Source: Novosphingobium sediminis | GTDB lineage: Bacteria; Pseudomonadota; Alphaproteobacteria; Sphingomonadales; Sphingomonadaceae | NCBI RefSeq assembly: GCF_007991615.1 | Contig: NZ_BJYR01000014.1 | Location: 16,289-80,288 of the forward strand | Length of the DNA: 64,000 nucleotides | Reading direction: 5' to 3' | In this document: piece by piece, positions 36,334-48,354 of the stretch | How positions within the stretch are numbered: position 1 is the first letter of the stretch | How the letters are laid out: each line of letters begins with the position of its first letter | Translations under genes and position numbers: made by a program | The notes under the pieces: model-generated | Databases searched by the model: none | What the model was told of the DNA's origin: nothing | Seen by the model: the letters and a program-made list of their open reading frames with translations, nothing else

Positions 36334-37251
36334 CTACAGCCGATTCAGCGGCAGTTTGAGGTAGCGCGTGCCGTTGTCCTCGGGCTCGGGCAGGTGGCCT
36401 GCGCGCATGTTGATCTGGATTGAGGGCAGGATCAGGCGCGGCATGCCCAGCGTTGCATCGCGCGCCTCGCGCATCGCCACGAAAGCGTCTTCGCTCACGC
36501 GGGGATGGACGTGGACGTTGTGCTCCCGTTCTTCGGCGACTGTCGTTTCCCAGACGAACTGGTCGCGGCCCGGCGCCTTGTAGTCGTGGCACAGGAACAG
36601 CCGGGTCCGATCGGGCAGGGCAAGCAGGCGGTGGATCGAACGGAACAGCGTGCGTGCGTCACCGCCGGGAAAATCGGCCCGTGCGGTGCCATAATCAGGC
36701 ATGAACAGCGTATCGCCGACGAAGGCTGCATCGCCGATAACGAAGGCCATATCTGCTGGTGTGTGCCCCGGCACGTGGAGCACGGCCGCCTCAAGCGAGC
36801 CGAGCTGGAACCGCTCGCCATCCTGCAGCAACCGATCAAACTGCGAGCCATCGCGCGCGAATGCGGGGCCTTCGTTGAAGAGCGCGCCGAAGACCGACTG
36901 CACCGTCAGGATATCCCGCCCGATCGCCAGCGTGCCGCCAAGCCGTTCCTGCAGATAGGGCGCGGCAGAAAGGTGATCGGCATGGACATGCGTTTCAAGG
37001 AGCCATTCGACCGTCAGCCCTGCCGCTTCGACATGGGCGATCACCTTGTCGGCCGTTGTGGTGGAGGTACGGCCGGAAGCAGGATCAAAATCGAGAACGC
37101 TGTCGATGATCGCCGCCTTGCCAGTGGCGGGATCGCTGGCGATGTGAGTTGCGGTGAACGTAGCCTCGTCAAAGACGGTATGCACGCGGACACTGCCGGG
37201 AGGCGATGCCTCAACGATGCCCCGTGCAGCAAGGAGCGCCTGATCGTTCAT
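36334..37251 (-). CDS. MBL-fold persulfide dioxygenase-like enzyme (Blh/ETHE1 type)
   Basis: A protein of 305 residues. The metal-binding LETHVHADHLSAAPYL (HxHxDH), VPGHTPADM, GDTLFMPDYGTARADFPGG and FLCHDY are those of the ETHE1/Blh persulfide dioxygenases, which oxidise glutathione persulfide to sulfite with Fe2+ and O2. GTARADFPGG is a mark separating them from glyoxalase II. Its start overlaps the methyltransferase stop by four bases. It should act directly after SQR in sulfide oxidation. Confidence 0.88.
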   Translation of the reverse strand: MNDQALLAARGIVEASPPGSVRVHTVFDEATFTATHIASDPATGKAAIIDSVLDFDPASGRTSTTTADKVIAHVEAAGLTVEWLLETHVHADHLSAAPYLQERLGGTLAIGRDILTVQSVFGALFNEGPAFARDGSQFDRLLQDGERFQLGSLEAAVLHVPGHTPADMAFVIGDAAFVGDTLFMPDYGTARADFPGGDARTLFRSIHRLLALPDRTRLFLCHDYKAPGRDQFVWETTVAEEREHNVHVHPRVSEDAFVAMREARDATLGMPRLILPSIQINMRAGHLPEPEDNGTRYLKLPLNRL

Positions 37252-38096
37252 GCCATGGCTCTCACCAGCCAGGCCTTGCCCGGCACCTGCACACCGTCCG
37301 GCGTTTCGAACTGGCGGAAGAAGGCGATGACCTTTTCCCGGATCGCTTCCTCAAGGCCGGCTTCAGCGCCCACCAGCACCGTGGCGAACGAAAAGGCGCG
37401 CAGCGAGAACTCCGCTGCCTTTGCAGCATCGCTGCCGGTCCCGCCTACGCGGATCGGGCCGTACCATGCCTGCATGTCGACCTGCGAGAAGCCCGCGTCC
37501 CTTAGCAGCGACGCAAAGCGGTCGGGATCGGCCAGCGCAAAGGGGCCAGGCGCGAGGGGATCGGCCACAGGCAATTCGATATGCTCGGCCACGATCGCGC
37601 GTGCGCCGCTCATCCACACATTGTCCTGAGGAGCCGCCCAGACCGCGAAATCGGCTTGCCCGCCGTCCTTGAGCAGCCGGCGCAGATTGGCGAACGCCGC
37701 TGCGGGATCGGCGAAGAACATGATGCCGAGACGCGAAAGCAGCCGGTCGAACGGAGCGCCTTCGGGCACAAAGCTGGCGGCGTCACCCGTGCTGAAGCGA
37801 AGATTGCGCAGGCCCTCTGCCTCGGCCCGGCGCGTGGCTTCCGCCATCAGCATCGGAGCAATATCGACCCCCTGCACGCTGCCTTCCGGCGCGACCAGAT
37901 GCGCGGCGAGACGCGAGGTACGACCACCTCCGCAGCCGATATCAGCCACGTGCTGACCGTTCTCCAGCGCAGCCCGGTCCAGCAGCGCAATACCCAGCAG
38001 CTCCAGCATCTGTTCGTAGGAATCGAGCTCCGCCAGCCACAGTGCGCCGCGTGCATCCGCCCAGTCTTCGCCACTCGTGCCATGGGAATCAGACAT
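37248..38096 (-). CDS. SAM-dependent class I methyltransferase
   Basis: A protein of 282 residues. The SAM motif VADIGCGGGRTSRLAA and a following acidic strand end (VQGVDIAPMLM) are clear, then LSRLGIMFFADP, typical of UbiE-like small-molecule methyltransferases. Substrate unknown. It lies between the AhpD-like and persulfide dioxygenase genes with a four-base overlap to the latter, so it is expressed with the sulfide pathway. Methylation of a thiol or hydrosulfide is a reasonable guess only. Confidence 0.8.
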   Translation of the reverse strand: MSDSHGTSGEDWADARGALWLAELDSYEQMLELLGIALLDRAALENGQHVADIGCGGGRTSRLAAHLVAPEGSVQGVDIAPMLMAEATRRAEAEGLRNLRFSTGDAASFVPEGAPFDRLLSRLGIMFFADPAAAFANLRRLLKDGGQADFAVWAAPQDNVWMSGARAIVAEHIELPVADPLAPGPFALADPDRFASLLRDAGFSQVDMQAWYGPIRVGGTGSDAAKAAEFSLRAFSFATVLVGAEAGLEEAIREKVIAFFRQFETPDGVQVPGKAWLVRAMA

Positions 38097-38117
38097 GAAA
38101 TACTCCTCGGGTGTTGT

Positions 38118-38471
38118 TCAGGCGCCAGCCTTTGCAGCAAACTGGTCATAGGCCTCGACGGCCTGCGCGGCGTACATCAGGCTTGGTCCCGCACCCATGT
38201 AGAGCGCCATGCCCATGGTCTCCATCAGCTCTTCGCGGGTCGCACCCTGACGCACTGCCGCCTCGCTATGGAAGGCGACACAGCCATCGCAGCGTATCGC
38301 CACCGAGATGGCAAGTGCGATCAGTTCCTTGGTTTTCGTATCAAGTGCTCCGGCTTCCGTGGCCGCCTTGGCCATGGCGGAGAACGCCTTGGTCACTTCG
38401 GGACTGCCAAGGCGCACCTGCTTGATCGCGCCTGAAAGCTGCGTCGCCATTTCCGGCCAATCCTTGTGCAC
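38118..38471 (-). CDS. AhpD-like carboxymuconolactone decarboxylase family protein
   Basis: A protein of 117 residues with the redox motif RCDGCVAFHSEAAV (CxxC followed by His), which in AhpD supports disulfide and peroxidase chemistry, and the downstream helix of the CMD fold. It probably acts as a thiol-disulfide or peroxidase partner in the cytosol. It lies between tolC-like and methyltransferase genes in the sqr operon. The actual substrate is not known. Confidence 0.88.
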   Translation of the reverse strand: MHKDWPEMATQLSGAIKQVRLGSPEVTKAFSAMAKAATEAGALDTKTKELIALAISVAIRCDGCVAFHSEAAVRQGATREELMETMGMALYMGAGPSLMYAAQAVEAYDQFAAKAGA

Positions 38472-38491
38472 GTGCGCTCTCCTTTGCTTGC

Positions 38492-39766
38492 TCAGAACTT
38501 GCGGCCGATCATCGCGAGCAGCCGGTAGGCAGCCACGATCCGGTCCGTACTTGCGCGCGCGGCCGCGGCCGCGGCAGCGGTCGCCTCGCGCTCGGCGTCG
38601 AGCAGATCGAGCTGCGGCTTCATGCCGACGCGGACTTCCTGCCGCACGCTCTCCAGTGCCTTTGCGGCAGCTGCCGTCTGCTCATCTGAAGCCTGTTCGA
38701 CGAGCTGCGCCGTGCGCACATCCTGGAAGGCGGCGATAACCTGCTCTTCGGTCTGCTGCCGCGCTGCGCGGACCCGCGCATCGGCGGCCCTTACGGCGCT
38801 GTTGCTTTCGGCAATCCTGCCGGAAACGCGGCCGCCGCCAAAAATCTGCCAGCGGGCCCGGATGCCGACGGTCGCGCTATCGCCGCGGTATCCCGGGAAG
38901 AACTGGTCGCGCACGGTTGCCGCTTCGGCAAAGGCGCCGACGGTGGGCAGGCGCTCCGCCCGCGCTCCGCGTGCTGCTGCCTGCGCTGCGCGCAGACCTG
39001 CCTCTGCCTGCGCGAGCATGGGATTGGCCGCCATCGCGGAATCCATCGCTTCATCGAGCGTACCCGGCAACGCCGGGTTGGCGGGCAGCGGTTGGAGCTC
39101 GGCAGGTTCGAGGCCCGTCAGATCGCGGAAGCGCGCCTGCGCCGAAACCTGCATGCCCTGCGCGCGGGCCAGCGCAGCACGCGCCTCGGCGAGCCGCGCG
39201 GAGGCTTGCGCTACATCGGTGCTCGGGCTTTCACCCGCCTTGAACTTGAGCTCGGCCTGACGCCCGATCTCGGTCGTTTCCGCCACCAGCCGGCCATAGA
39301 GATCCACCAGCTGCGCCGTCATCAGCACATCGCCATAGGCCTGCGTCACCGCCACCACGAGCTGGCTGCGCGTGCCGATCTTGCCAGCTTCAGCCGCAGC
39401 CATACCGGCCCGCGCGCGGTCCACCCCGGCGCCGACCCGGCCGCCGGTAAACAGCGGCTGTTCGATCGCCACTTGTGCCGCGCGCGGGGTGACATCCGCC
39501 CGGCCAAGCCCGAAGAACCCGCCCGGATCGAGGCGGCCATAGCCGATCGTGCCGGTCAGGGTCGCCGTCGGCATATGCTCCGCCCGCGCTGCATCCACCC
39601 GCGATGCTGCGGCATCCGCATCGGCATCGGCCGCAGCCACTTCCGGCGCGTGCGAGAGTGCGGACGCCAGCGCATCTTCCAGCGTTGCCGCATGGGCGCT
39701 GGCTGCCAGCGCCAAGGGCACCGCCAGCCAGAGCGCCAACCGGGCCGAACTTTGCAGGCGTTTCAT
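38492..39766 (-). CDS. TolC family outer-membrane efflux channel
   Basis: A protein of 424 residues with a signal peptide (residues 1-26, cleavage near AHA-A) and the two-fold repeated helical hairpin layout of TolC channels (SHAPEVAAADADADAA, then QPLFTGGRVGAGVDRA, and ANPMLAQAEAGLRAA in the second half). It would be the outer-membrane part of the HlyD/RND pump encoded divergently at 41743-45974. ATG 39766 overlaps the DUF2892 stop, so the two are coupled. Confidence 0.92.
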   Translation of the reverse strand: MKRLQSSARLALWLAVPLALAASAHAATLEDALASALSHAPEVAAADADADAAASRVDAARAEHMPTATLTGTIGYGRLDPGGFFGLGRADVTPRAAQVAIEQPLFTGGRVGAGVDRARAGMAAAEAGKIGTRSQLVVAVTQAYGDVLMTAQLVDLYGRLVAETTEIGRQAELKFKAGESPSTDVAQASARLAEARAALARAQGMQVSAQARFRDLTGLEPAELQPLPANPALPGTLDEAMDSAMAANPMLAQAEAGLRAAQAAARGARAERLPTVGAFAEAATVRDQFFPGYRGDSATVGIRARWQIFGGGRVSGRIAESNSAVRAADARVRAARQQTEEQVIAAFQDVRTAQLVEQASDEQTAAAAKALESVRQEVRVGMKPQLDLLDAEREATAAAAAAARASTDRIVAAYRLLAMIGRKF

Positions 39767-39966
39767 TTGAACGCTGTCCCCGGTCGGATACCCAGCGCCT
39801 TGAACACCATCGCCGCCGGACAGAAGCCGGTGAAGCCGGCCTGGATCATGTTGAGACCGGCAAAGGCGGTGAGGGCGATCCACCAGGGGTGAACCTCTAT
39901 CGACAGAACAACGCCCAGCAGCACCACGCAGCCGGCGAAGATCATCACGGCACGATCCAGAGTCAT
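39763..39966 (-). CDS. DUF2892 (YgaP-like) membrane protein
   Basis: A protein of 67 residues, essentially two membrane helices (RAVMIFAGCVVLLGVVLSIE and WWIALTAFAGLNMIQAGFTG) with FCPAAMVFKALG at the end. This is the DUF2892 family, best known as the membrane part of the rhodanese YgaP. The short cytoplasmic FCP motif keeps the family cysteine. In this locus the rhodanese is separate (41377-41715) but lies just across the divergent promoter, so the two may act together. Confidence 0.88.
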   Translation of the reverse strand: MTLDRAVMIFAGCVVLLGVVLSIEVHPWWIALTAFAGLNMIQAGFTGFCPAAMVFKALGIRPGTAFK

Positions 39967-40000
39967 CGGTTTGCTCCTCTTGAGGTATGCTGGCGCGGGA

Positions 40001-41281
40001 TCAGGCCCGCAGCTTGTCGATGCCCATCACCTGCATCGCGAGCTTTTCGTAGAACGGCTCGCTCTCGCCCTTGCGGATCTTGCGCAGGAAGTATTTCTCG
40101 AAGCCGATCTTGGCGAGGTGGACCCACTTGCCCCCGGCGGCCCAGTTGACGTTGCGCGGTGGAATCTGCGGCTGCGCCACGAAGGCAATGCCGCCATCGC
40201 CGAAATCGGCAAGGCACACGGCATTCCACGTCGCCTCGGCCGTCGGCTCCCTGCCATCAATCAGCGCGCTGAGATTGTGGGCAGTAGCGGTGACCATGCT
40301 CTCGATCATAAACCCGGTCTTGGGCACGCCCACCGGCACGTTGGTCGGCCCCGTCGGCGGGATCGCCACGCAAACGCCGAGCGAAAAGATTTCCGGGTAA
40401 GCCGGATTGCGCTGGTGCTTGTCGATCAGGATAAAGCCGCGCGGATTGGTGAGGCCGGGAATGTCGCGCACCGCCGCCACGCCGCGGAAGGCGGGCAACA
40501 TCATCGAATAACCGAAGGGAAGCTCGTGGGTCTTCGCGACGACCCCGCCCTCGGCGATTTCCTCGACATGCATGAGGCCAGCCTCGACCTTCGCCACGCG
40601 GGCGTTGGTGATCCACTTGATGTGCCGGTCGCGCAGCTTGCTCTCGAGCAGGCTCTTGGTATCGCCCACCCCGTCCAGCCCGAGGTGGCCGATGTAGGGC
40701 TCAGCGGTGACAAAGGTCATCGGCACCTTGTCGCGGATCTTGCGGCGGCGCAGTTCGGTGTCGAGGATCAGGGCGAACTCGTAGGCCGGGCCATAGCAGG
40801 AGGCCCCTTGCACCGCGCCGACCACGATCGGGCCGGGATTCTCGACGAAGCGATCAAACGCATCTGCCGCAAGCGAGGCATGACCGGTATCGCAGACCGA
40901 GACCGTATGGCCTGCAGGACCGAAACCTTCGATTTCGTCGAACGCCAGTTCAGGACCGGTTGCAATTACGAGATAATCGTAATTGACAGAAGTGCCATCG
41001 TTCAGCTCGAGTCGCTTCTCGTCAGCATGAAGCCGCTTTGCACCGACGGCGGTGAAACCGATCTTCTTCTTCGCGAAGATCGGCGGGAGATGGACCTGAA
41101 TCGCTTCCGGTTCACGCCAGCGGACGGCGACCCAGGGGTTCGAAGGGATGAACGAGTAGGTTTCCGTGTTGGAAACCATCATAACCTCGGCCTTCCCCTT
41201 CACTTCCGCCTGGATCTCGTAAGCAGCGATGGTTCCGCCAAGGCCAGCCCCCAGCACCACGATTTTGGGTTTTTCCGACAC
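40001..41281 (-). CDS. sqr: Sulfide:quinone oxidoreductase
   Basis: A flavoprotein of 426 residues. The FAD motif VVLGAGLGG is at the N-terminus, then VIATGPELAF. The catalytic cysteines are at 130 (VSVCDTG), 162 (GASCYGPAYEFA) and 356 (NAVCLADFGD), almost the same numbers as in the characterised Acidithiobacillus enzyme as I remember it (128, 160, 356). PEPYIGHLGL-like AEPYIGHLGLDGVG and SEPFYEK near the end fit as well. It oxidises sulfide at the membrane and passes electrons to ubiquinone. GTG 41281 with GGA upstream is preferred to GTG 41296. Confidence 0.92.
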   Translation of the reverse strand: MSEKPKIVVLGAGLGGTIAAYEIQAEVKGKAEVMMVSNTETYSFIPSNPWVAVRWREPEAIQVHLPPIFAKKKIGFTAVGAKRLHADEKRLELNDGTSVNYDYLVIATGPELAFDEIEGFGPAGHTVSVCDTGHASLAADAFDRFVENPGPIVVGAVQGASCYGPAYEFALILDTELRRRKIRDKVPMTFVTAEPYIGHLGLDGVGDTKSLLESKLRDRHIKWITNARVAKVEAGLMHVEEIAEGGVVAKTHELPFGYSMMLPAFRGVAAVRDIPGLTNPRGFILIDKHQRNPAYPEIFSLGVCVAIPPTGPTNVPVGVPKTGFMIESMVTATAHNLSALIDGREPTAEATWNAVCLADFGDGGIAFVAQPQIPPRNVNWAAGGKWVHLAKIGFEKYFLRKIRKGESEPFYEKLAMQVMGIDKLRA

Positions 41282-41376
41282 GTCCGTTCCTCTCACCTCG
41301 ATATCTCGCTTGACTAAATATGATGATTACACGATATATGCAATATACAAATTGAATGAACCCGAGGAGGTCCACG
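41282..41376. promoter_or_regulatory. Divergent promoter region with candidate ArsR-type operators
   Basis: This AT-rich stretch separates the sqr operon from the rhodanese operon. It contains GATTACACGATATATGC (41325-41341) and ATATACAAATTG (41343-41354). The 9-mer ATATACAAA recurs as its reverse complement upstream of cydA (50030-50038), and TACACGAT recurs upstream of the peroxiredoxin gene (51254-51261). These are candidate sites for the ArsR regulators of the island. GAGGAGG at 41364-41370 is the rhodanese ribosome-binding site. Confidence 0.55.
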
Positions 41377-41715
41377 ATGTTCGGATTTGGCAAGAGCAAG
41401 GCGCACCGTGAAATCGACGCGCAGACCCTCAAGGCGATGCTGGCCGATGGCTCGGTGCAGCTTATCGACGTCCGCGAACCCGATGAGTTCGCCGCCGAGC
41501 ACATTGCAGGTGCCGTGAACGTGCCGCTCTCGGGCTTCTCGCCCCAGAACCTGCCGGATGCGGGAGGCCGCACCGTCGTACTGCAATGTGCGGGCGGCAA
41601 GCGTTCGGGACTCGCGCTCGATCACTGCGCCAAGGCGCAAGCCGCGGTCGAAACGCACCTCGCGGGCGGCATCGGCGCGTGGAAAGCTGCCGGTTTCCCG
41701 GTCGAGCGCGGCTGA
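41377..41715 (+). CDS. Single-domain rhodanese sulfurtransferase
   Basis: A protein of 112 residues with ALADGSVQLIDVREPDEF-type start (QLIDVREPDEF) and active-site loop QCAGGKRSG, in which the catalytic cysteine is intact. It would carry persulfide sulfur between SQR, thiols and the persulfide dioxygenase in the cytosol. ATG 41377 has the perfect GAGGAGG six bases away, while the longer frame to 41356 lies in the promoter. It is the first gene of the divergent operon. Confidence 0.92.
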   Translation: MFGFGKSKAHREIDAQTLKAMLADGSVQLIDVREPDEFAAEHIAGAVNVPLSGFSPQNLPDAGGRTVVLQCAGGKRSGLALDHCAKAQAAVETHLAGGIGAWKAAGFPVERG

Positions 41716-41742
41716 CAGACACAGGCAGGGGAGAACGCGGGC

Positions 41743-42764
41743 GTGGCAAAGCGGACATGGATCGCATTGAGCGGAGCGCTGGCCCTTGCCAGCTGCGGCG
41801 GCGAAAAGGCGGCTGATGCAGGCAAGGCCGCTCTGCCGCCCGGCGAACAATTCCGCGTGTCTCTTGCCGAAACCGCCGATTTCAAAGCGGTCGGCGCGGA
41901 GATCACCACACGCGATTCTGCGCAGGCCCTCGCGCGTATTCCCGGTACGCTGGTCAGCTTCACCGTTCGCGCGGGCGATACCGTGTCCAAGGGGCAGCGA
42001 ATCGGCATGATTGTCGATTCGCGCCTCGGCTACGAAACGAGCGCGGCGGGCGCGCAAGTGGCGGCGGCACAGGCTGAGGCCGCTCGCGCACGCGGCGATC
42101 TGACTCGCGTGCAGGATCTGTTCAATCACAATGTTTATGCCAAGGCGCGGCTCGATCAGGCTGTTGCCATGGCGCGCGCCGCCGATGCGCAGGTCGCCGC
42201 CGCGCGCGCCCAGCAGAGCGCGAGTGCCAGTGTAGCGGGACAAGGGGCCGTGCTCGCCCCAGCTAGTGGCCGCGTGTTGCGTGCCGATTTTCCTGCGGGC
42301 TCTGTCGTTGCCCCCGGCATGCCACTTGCCGTGGTGACCGCAGGCCCGCCCGTGCTGCGGCTCGATCTGCCCGAGTCGCTCGCCAAGGCCGTCCATGTCG
42401 GCACTGCCATCACCGTTGCACCACAGGATTTGCCCGACGGGTCGCGCCAGGGGCAGGTGACGCAGGTCTATCCTGCCATCACTGGGGGCCGGGTTCAGGT
42501 CGATGCGACCATGCCCGGCCTGACCACCGAACTCGTTGGCCGCCGCGTTGGCGTTTCCATCGAAGTCGGCCGCCGCAAGGCGATCGTGATCCCGCGCCGC
42601 TTCGTCTCGACGCGCTATGGCATTGATTATGTGAACGTGCTGAGCCCCGACCGACAGATAAGTGCTGTCGCGGTGCAGACCGCACCGGCCAGCGATCCCG
42701 CTGCTGTCGAGATTCTCGGTGGCATTTCGGCCGGGGATACCCTGTTCGCAGCGGGACGCGCGAA

Positions 42765-42768
<4 letters not shown>
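41743..42768 (+). CDS. RND efflux periplasmic adaptor (HlyD/MFP family), lipoprotein
   Basis: A protein of 341 residues with a lipoprotein signal (lipobox ALASC, Cys 18). Lipoyl-like (TVRAGDTVSKGQRIGMI) and coiled-coil segments follow (AAAQAEAARARGDLTRVQDL), then the barrel domain. It links the RND pump to the TolC-like channel across the periplasm. The GTG start lies 27 bases after the rhodanese stop. It overlaps the RND gene by four bases. Confidence 0.92.
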
Positions 42769-45970
<3,202 letters not shown>

Positions 45971-45974
<4 letters not shown>

Positions 45975-46300
45975 TGATGAACGGGACCGCCGAACAGCTC
46001 TGCGAGCGCGCGAGTGAAGTCGCCGCGTTCCTCAAGGTCGTGGCCAATCCGCAGCGCCTGCTTCTGCTGTGCCGCCTGCGCGAGGGTGAGGCTTCGGTGA
46101 CCGAACTCATCGGGCTCTGCGATCTTTCGCAGTCCAGCGTCTCGCAGCACCTTGCGAAAATGCGCGAGGGCGGGCTGGTGCAGACCCGGCGCGAGAACAC
46201 TACAATCTACTACCGGATTGCCAACGACAACGCGCTCGCGCTGATCGGCTTCCTGTGCGACCAGTTCGGCGATCCATCCGCCACGCAGGAGGCCGCGTGA
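45971..46300 (+). CDS. ArsR-family regulator with the SqrR/BigR two-cysteine pattern
   Basis: A protein of 109 residues with a winged HTH (SVTELIGLCDLSQSSVSQHL). Cys34 in RLLLLCRLREGE sits where BigR Cys42 (LMLVCTLVEGE) sits, and Cys96 in LIGFLCDQFG is in the last helix where the second sensor cysteine lies. BigR and SqrR form a di- or polysulfide bridge between these cysteines and leave DNA when persulfide rises. Two other cysteines (11, 50) are extra. It probably represses the divergent sqr and rhodanese promoters. Confidence 0.85.
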
Positions 46301-47064
46301 TCCGCCGCGGCACCGCAGCGCTAGTCGGCGCGCTGCTGGCCTCAGCACCATTGGCGGCATGGGCCGAACCGACCCCGCTCACCATCCGCGTGCTTTCGCT
46401 GGGCGGCAAGTTCATCGGCTCGGGCATGGGCGGCGCGCGCATTGTCGTTCGCGATGCGCACACGCAGCAGATCCTGGCGCAAGGCATCACCACCGGCGGC
46501 ACCGGCGATACCAAGCGGATCATGGCGGGCGGTCCGCGCAATACGGCGCTGGCAGACGAAAGCACCGCAGCCTTCCGCACGGTGGTCGATCTGGCTGAGC
46601 CGACCCTGCTCGAAGTCGAGGCCTATGGCCCAGCGGCGCAATTGCAGTCCGCCATTTCCGCCCGCTCGCAGCGCTGGGTGCTGCCGGGCCACGGCGTGGC
46701 AACCGGCGATGGCTGGGTGGTCGAGTTGGCCGGGTTGGCTGTCGATGTCACCGATCCGCCCGCGCATGTGCGGCTGGCTGCTGGTGAACACGCGGTGACA
46801 ATCCGCGCCAATGTTGCTCTGCTCTGCGGTTGCCCGATCGAACCCGGCGGGCTGTGGGATGCGGCGCGCTTCGATGTAACCGCGCAGGTTTCCCGAGACG
46901 GCGGTGCGGCGGTGAGCCAGCCGCTGACCTATGCCGGCCGGACCGGCCTGTTTGCCGCCAGCATCGATGCCGCAAAGCCGGGCACCTATGCCGTGACGGT
47001 GACAGCGGTAGATCGCGCGACCGACGCTGTTGGCATCGATCGCACGACCTTCATCGTCCCCTGA
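46297..47064 (+). CDS. Secreted protein of unknown function with a Cys-Gly-Cys motif
   Basis: A protein of 255 residues with a Sec signal peptide (RRGTAALVGALLASAPLAAW, cleavage near AWA-EP). The mature part is beta-rich (Ig-like pattern, TYAVTVTAVDRATDA at the end) and contains Cys177-Gly-Cys179 in ALLCGCPIEPGG. I do not recognise the family. The GTG start overlaps the ArsR stop (GTGA), so it belongs to the RND operon. A CxC pair in the periplasm could bind metal or sulfane sulfur, which is only a guess. Confidence 0.7.
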   Translation: MIRRGTAALVGALLASAPLAAWAEPTPLTIRVLSLGGKFIGSGMGGARIVVRDAHTQQILAQGITTGGTGDTKRIMAGGPRNTALADESTAAFRTVVDLAEPTLLEVEAYGPAAQLQSAISARSQRWVLPGHGVATGDGWVVELAGLAVDVTDPPAHVRLAAGEHAVTIRANVALLCGCPIEPGGLWDAARFDVTAQVSRDGGAAVSQPLTYAGRTGLFAASIDAAKPGTYAVTVTAVDRATDAVGIDRTTFIVP

Positions 47065-47065
47065 G

Positions 47066-47176
47066 TCAGACGAGCAGGTCCTCGTCCAGGTCCGAGTGGA
47101 ACTCGTGCCACATCCCGTTGAGGATACCGAAGCCGACGGCCACGCCGAGGCCGAGTATCCAGGTGAAGTACCACAT
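47066..47176 (-). CDS. cydX: Cytochrome bd small subunit CydX
   Basis: A protein of 36 residues: MWYFTWILGLGVAVGFGILN then GMWHEFHSDLDED. This is the one-helix CydX (YbgT) pattern, which stabilises the haem groups of cytochrome bd. It lies 17 bases after the cydB stop and has AAGGAGC eight bases before its ATG. It ends one base short of the convergent secreted-protein gene. Confidence 0.93.
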   Translation of the reverse strand: MWYFTWILGLGVAVGFGILNGMWHEFHSDLDEDLLV

Positions 47177-47193
47177 CGTCGGAAGCTCCTTTT

Positions 47194-48342
47194 TCAATAG
47201 AAATCGGGGTTGGTGCGCACATCGTGCAAGGTCACGCGGCCGAACATCACCTTGTAGGCCCACGCCGTGTAGGCGAGCACGATCGGCAGGAAGACGCAGG
47301 TCACCAGCAGCATGATGAACAGCGTCATGTGGCTGGAGGAGGCGTTCCAGACCGTAAGGCTGGAAGCCGGATCGATCGAGCTGGGCAGGATGAAGGGAAA
47401 CATCGAAAGCCCGACGGTTCCGATGATGCCTGCGGCAGCCGCCGATGATCCACCGAACGCCATCACCTCGCGCCGGGCGCGCATGCCTGCCAGCGCCAAG
47501 AGCGGCCCGGCAAAGCCCAGCAGCGGCGCGGCAAGCATCCACGGGTGCGCGCTGAAATTGGCAAGCCATGCCCCCGGTGCGGCCAGCATCGTCATCAGAT
47601 GGGGATTGGACGGGCCAGCCGGATCAGCCGCGCCTTCCAAGCGAAAGCCATAACCCATCGTGGCCATCATTACGCCGCCAAGGGCGAACAGCGCAATCGC
47701 GGCCAGAGCGGCAATCTGTCCGAACCGCTGCGCCCGGTCATGCACCGTGCCATGCTCGATCTTGAGCGCCAGCCACGCCGCCCCATGCAGCACAAGCATG
47801 GCGACCGAGAGCAGCCCCGCCAGCAGCGACAAGGGGTGGAACAGGCCCAGCAGCGTGCCTTCATAGAACGCGCGCAGATCGCTATCGAGCCGGAAGGGCA
47901 CGCCGGTCAGCACGTTGCCGACCGCCACGCCGAACACCAGCGCAGGCACGAGACCGCCCACGAACAGCGCCCAGTCCCACCGCGCGCGCCATTTGGCGTC
48001 AGGCCGCTTGGAGCGATACTTGAAGCCCACGGGCCGCAGGATCAGCGCGGCAAGCACAAGGAACATGGCAAGGTAGAAGCCGGAGAAGCTGACGGCATAA
48101 ACGAACGGCCAGGCCGCGAAGATCGCGCCGCCGCCGAGGATGAACCAAACCTGGTTGCCTTCCCACGTCGCGCCGACGGCGTTTATCACCATGCGCCGCT
48201 CCTCATCGCTCTTCGCGACGAAGGGCAGCAGCGCGGCCACGCCAAGATCGAAGCCGTCCGTCAGGGCAAAGCCGATGAGCAGCACACCCATCAGCAGCCA
48301 CCAGATCACGCGCAGGGTTTCATAATCGATCGGGGGAACCAT
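47194..48342 (-). CDS. cydB: Cytochrome bd ubiquinol oxidase subunit II
   Basis: A protein of 382 residues with about eight membrane helices. It starts in the usual CydB way (DYETLRVIWWLLMGVLLIGF) with GFDLGVAALLPFVAK, and WEGNQVWFILGGGAIFAAWP follows. Subunit II supports the CydA haem subunit in the inner membrane. It lies 12 bases after the cydA stop in the same operon. Confidence 0.96.
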   Translation of the reverse strand: MVPPIDYETLRVIWWLLMGVLLIGFALTDGFDLGVAALLPFVAKSDEERRMVINAVGATWEGNQVWFILGGGAIFAAWPFVYAVSFSGFYLAMFLVLAALILRPVGFKYRSKRPDAKWRARWDWALFVGGLVPALVFGVAVGNVLTGVPFRLDSDLRAFYEGTLLGLFHPLSLLAGLLSVAMLVLHGAAWLALKIEHGTVHDRAQRFGQIAALAAIALFALGGVMMATMGYGFRLEGAADPAGPSNPHLMTMLAAPGAWLANFSAHPWMLAAPLLGFAGPLLALAGMRARREVMAFGGSSAAAAGIIGTVGLSMFPFILPSSIDPASSLTVWNASSSHMTLFIMLLVTCVFLPIVLAYTAWAYKVMFGRVTLHDVRTNPDFY

Positions 48343-48354
48343 GGCGGGATCTCC

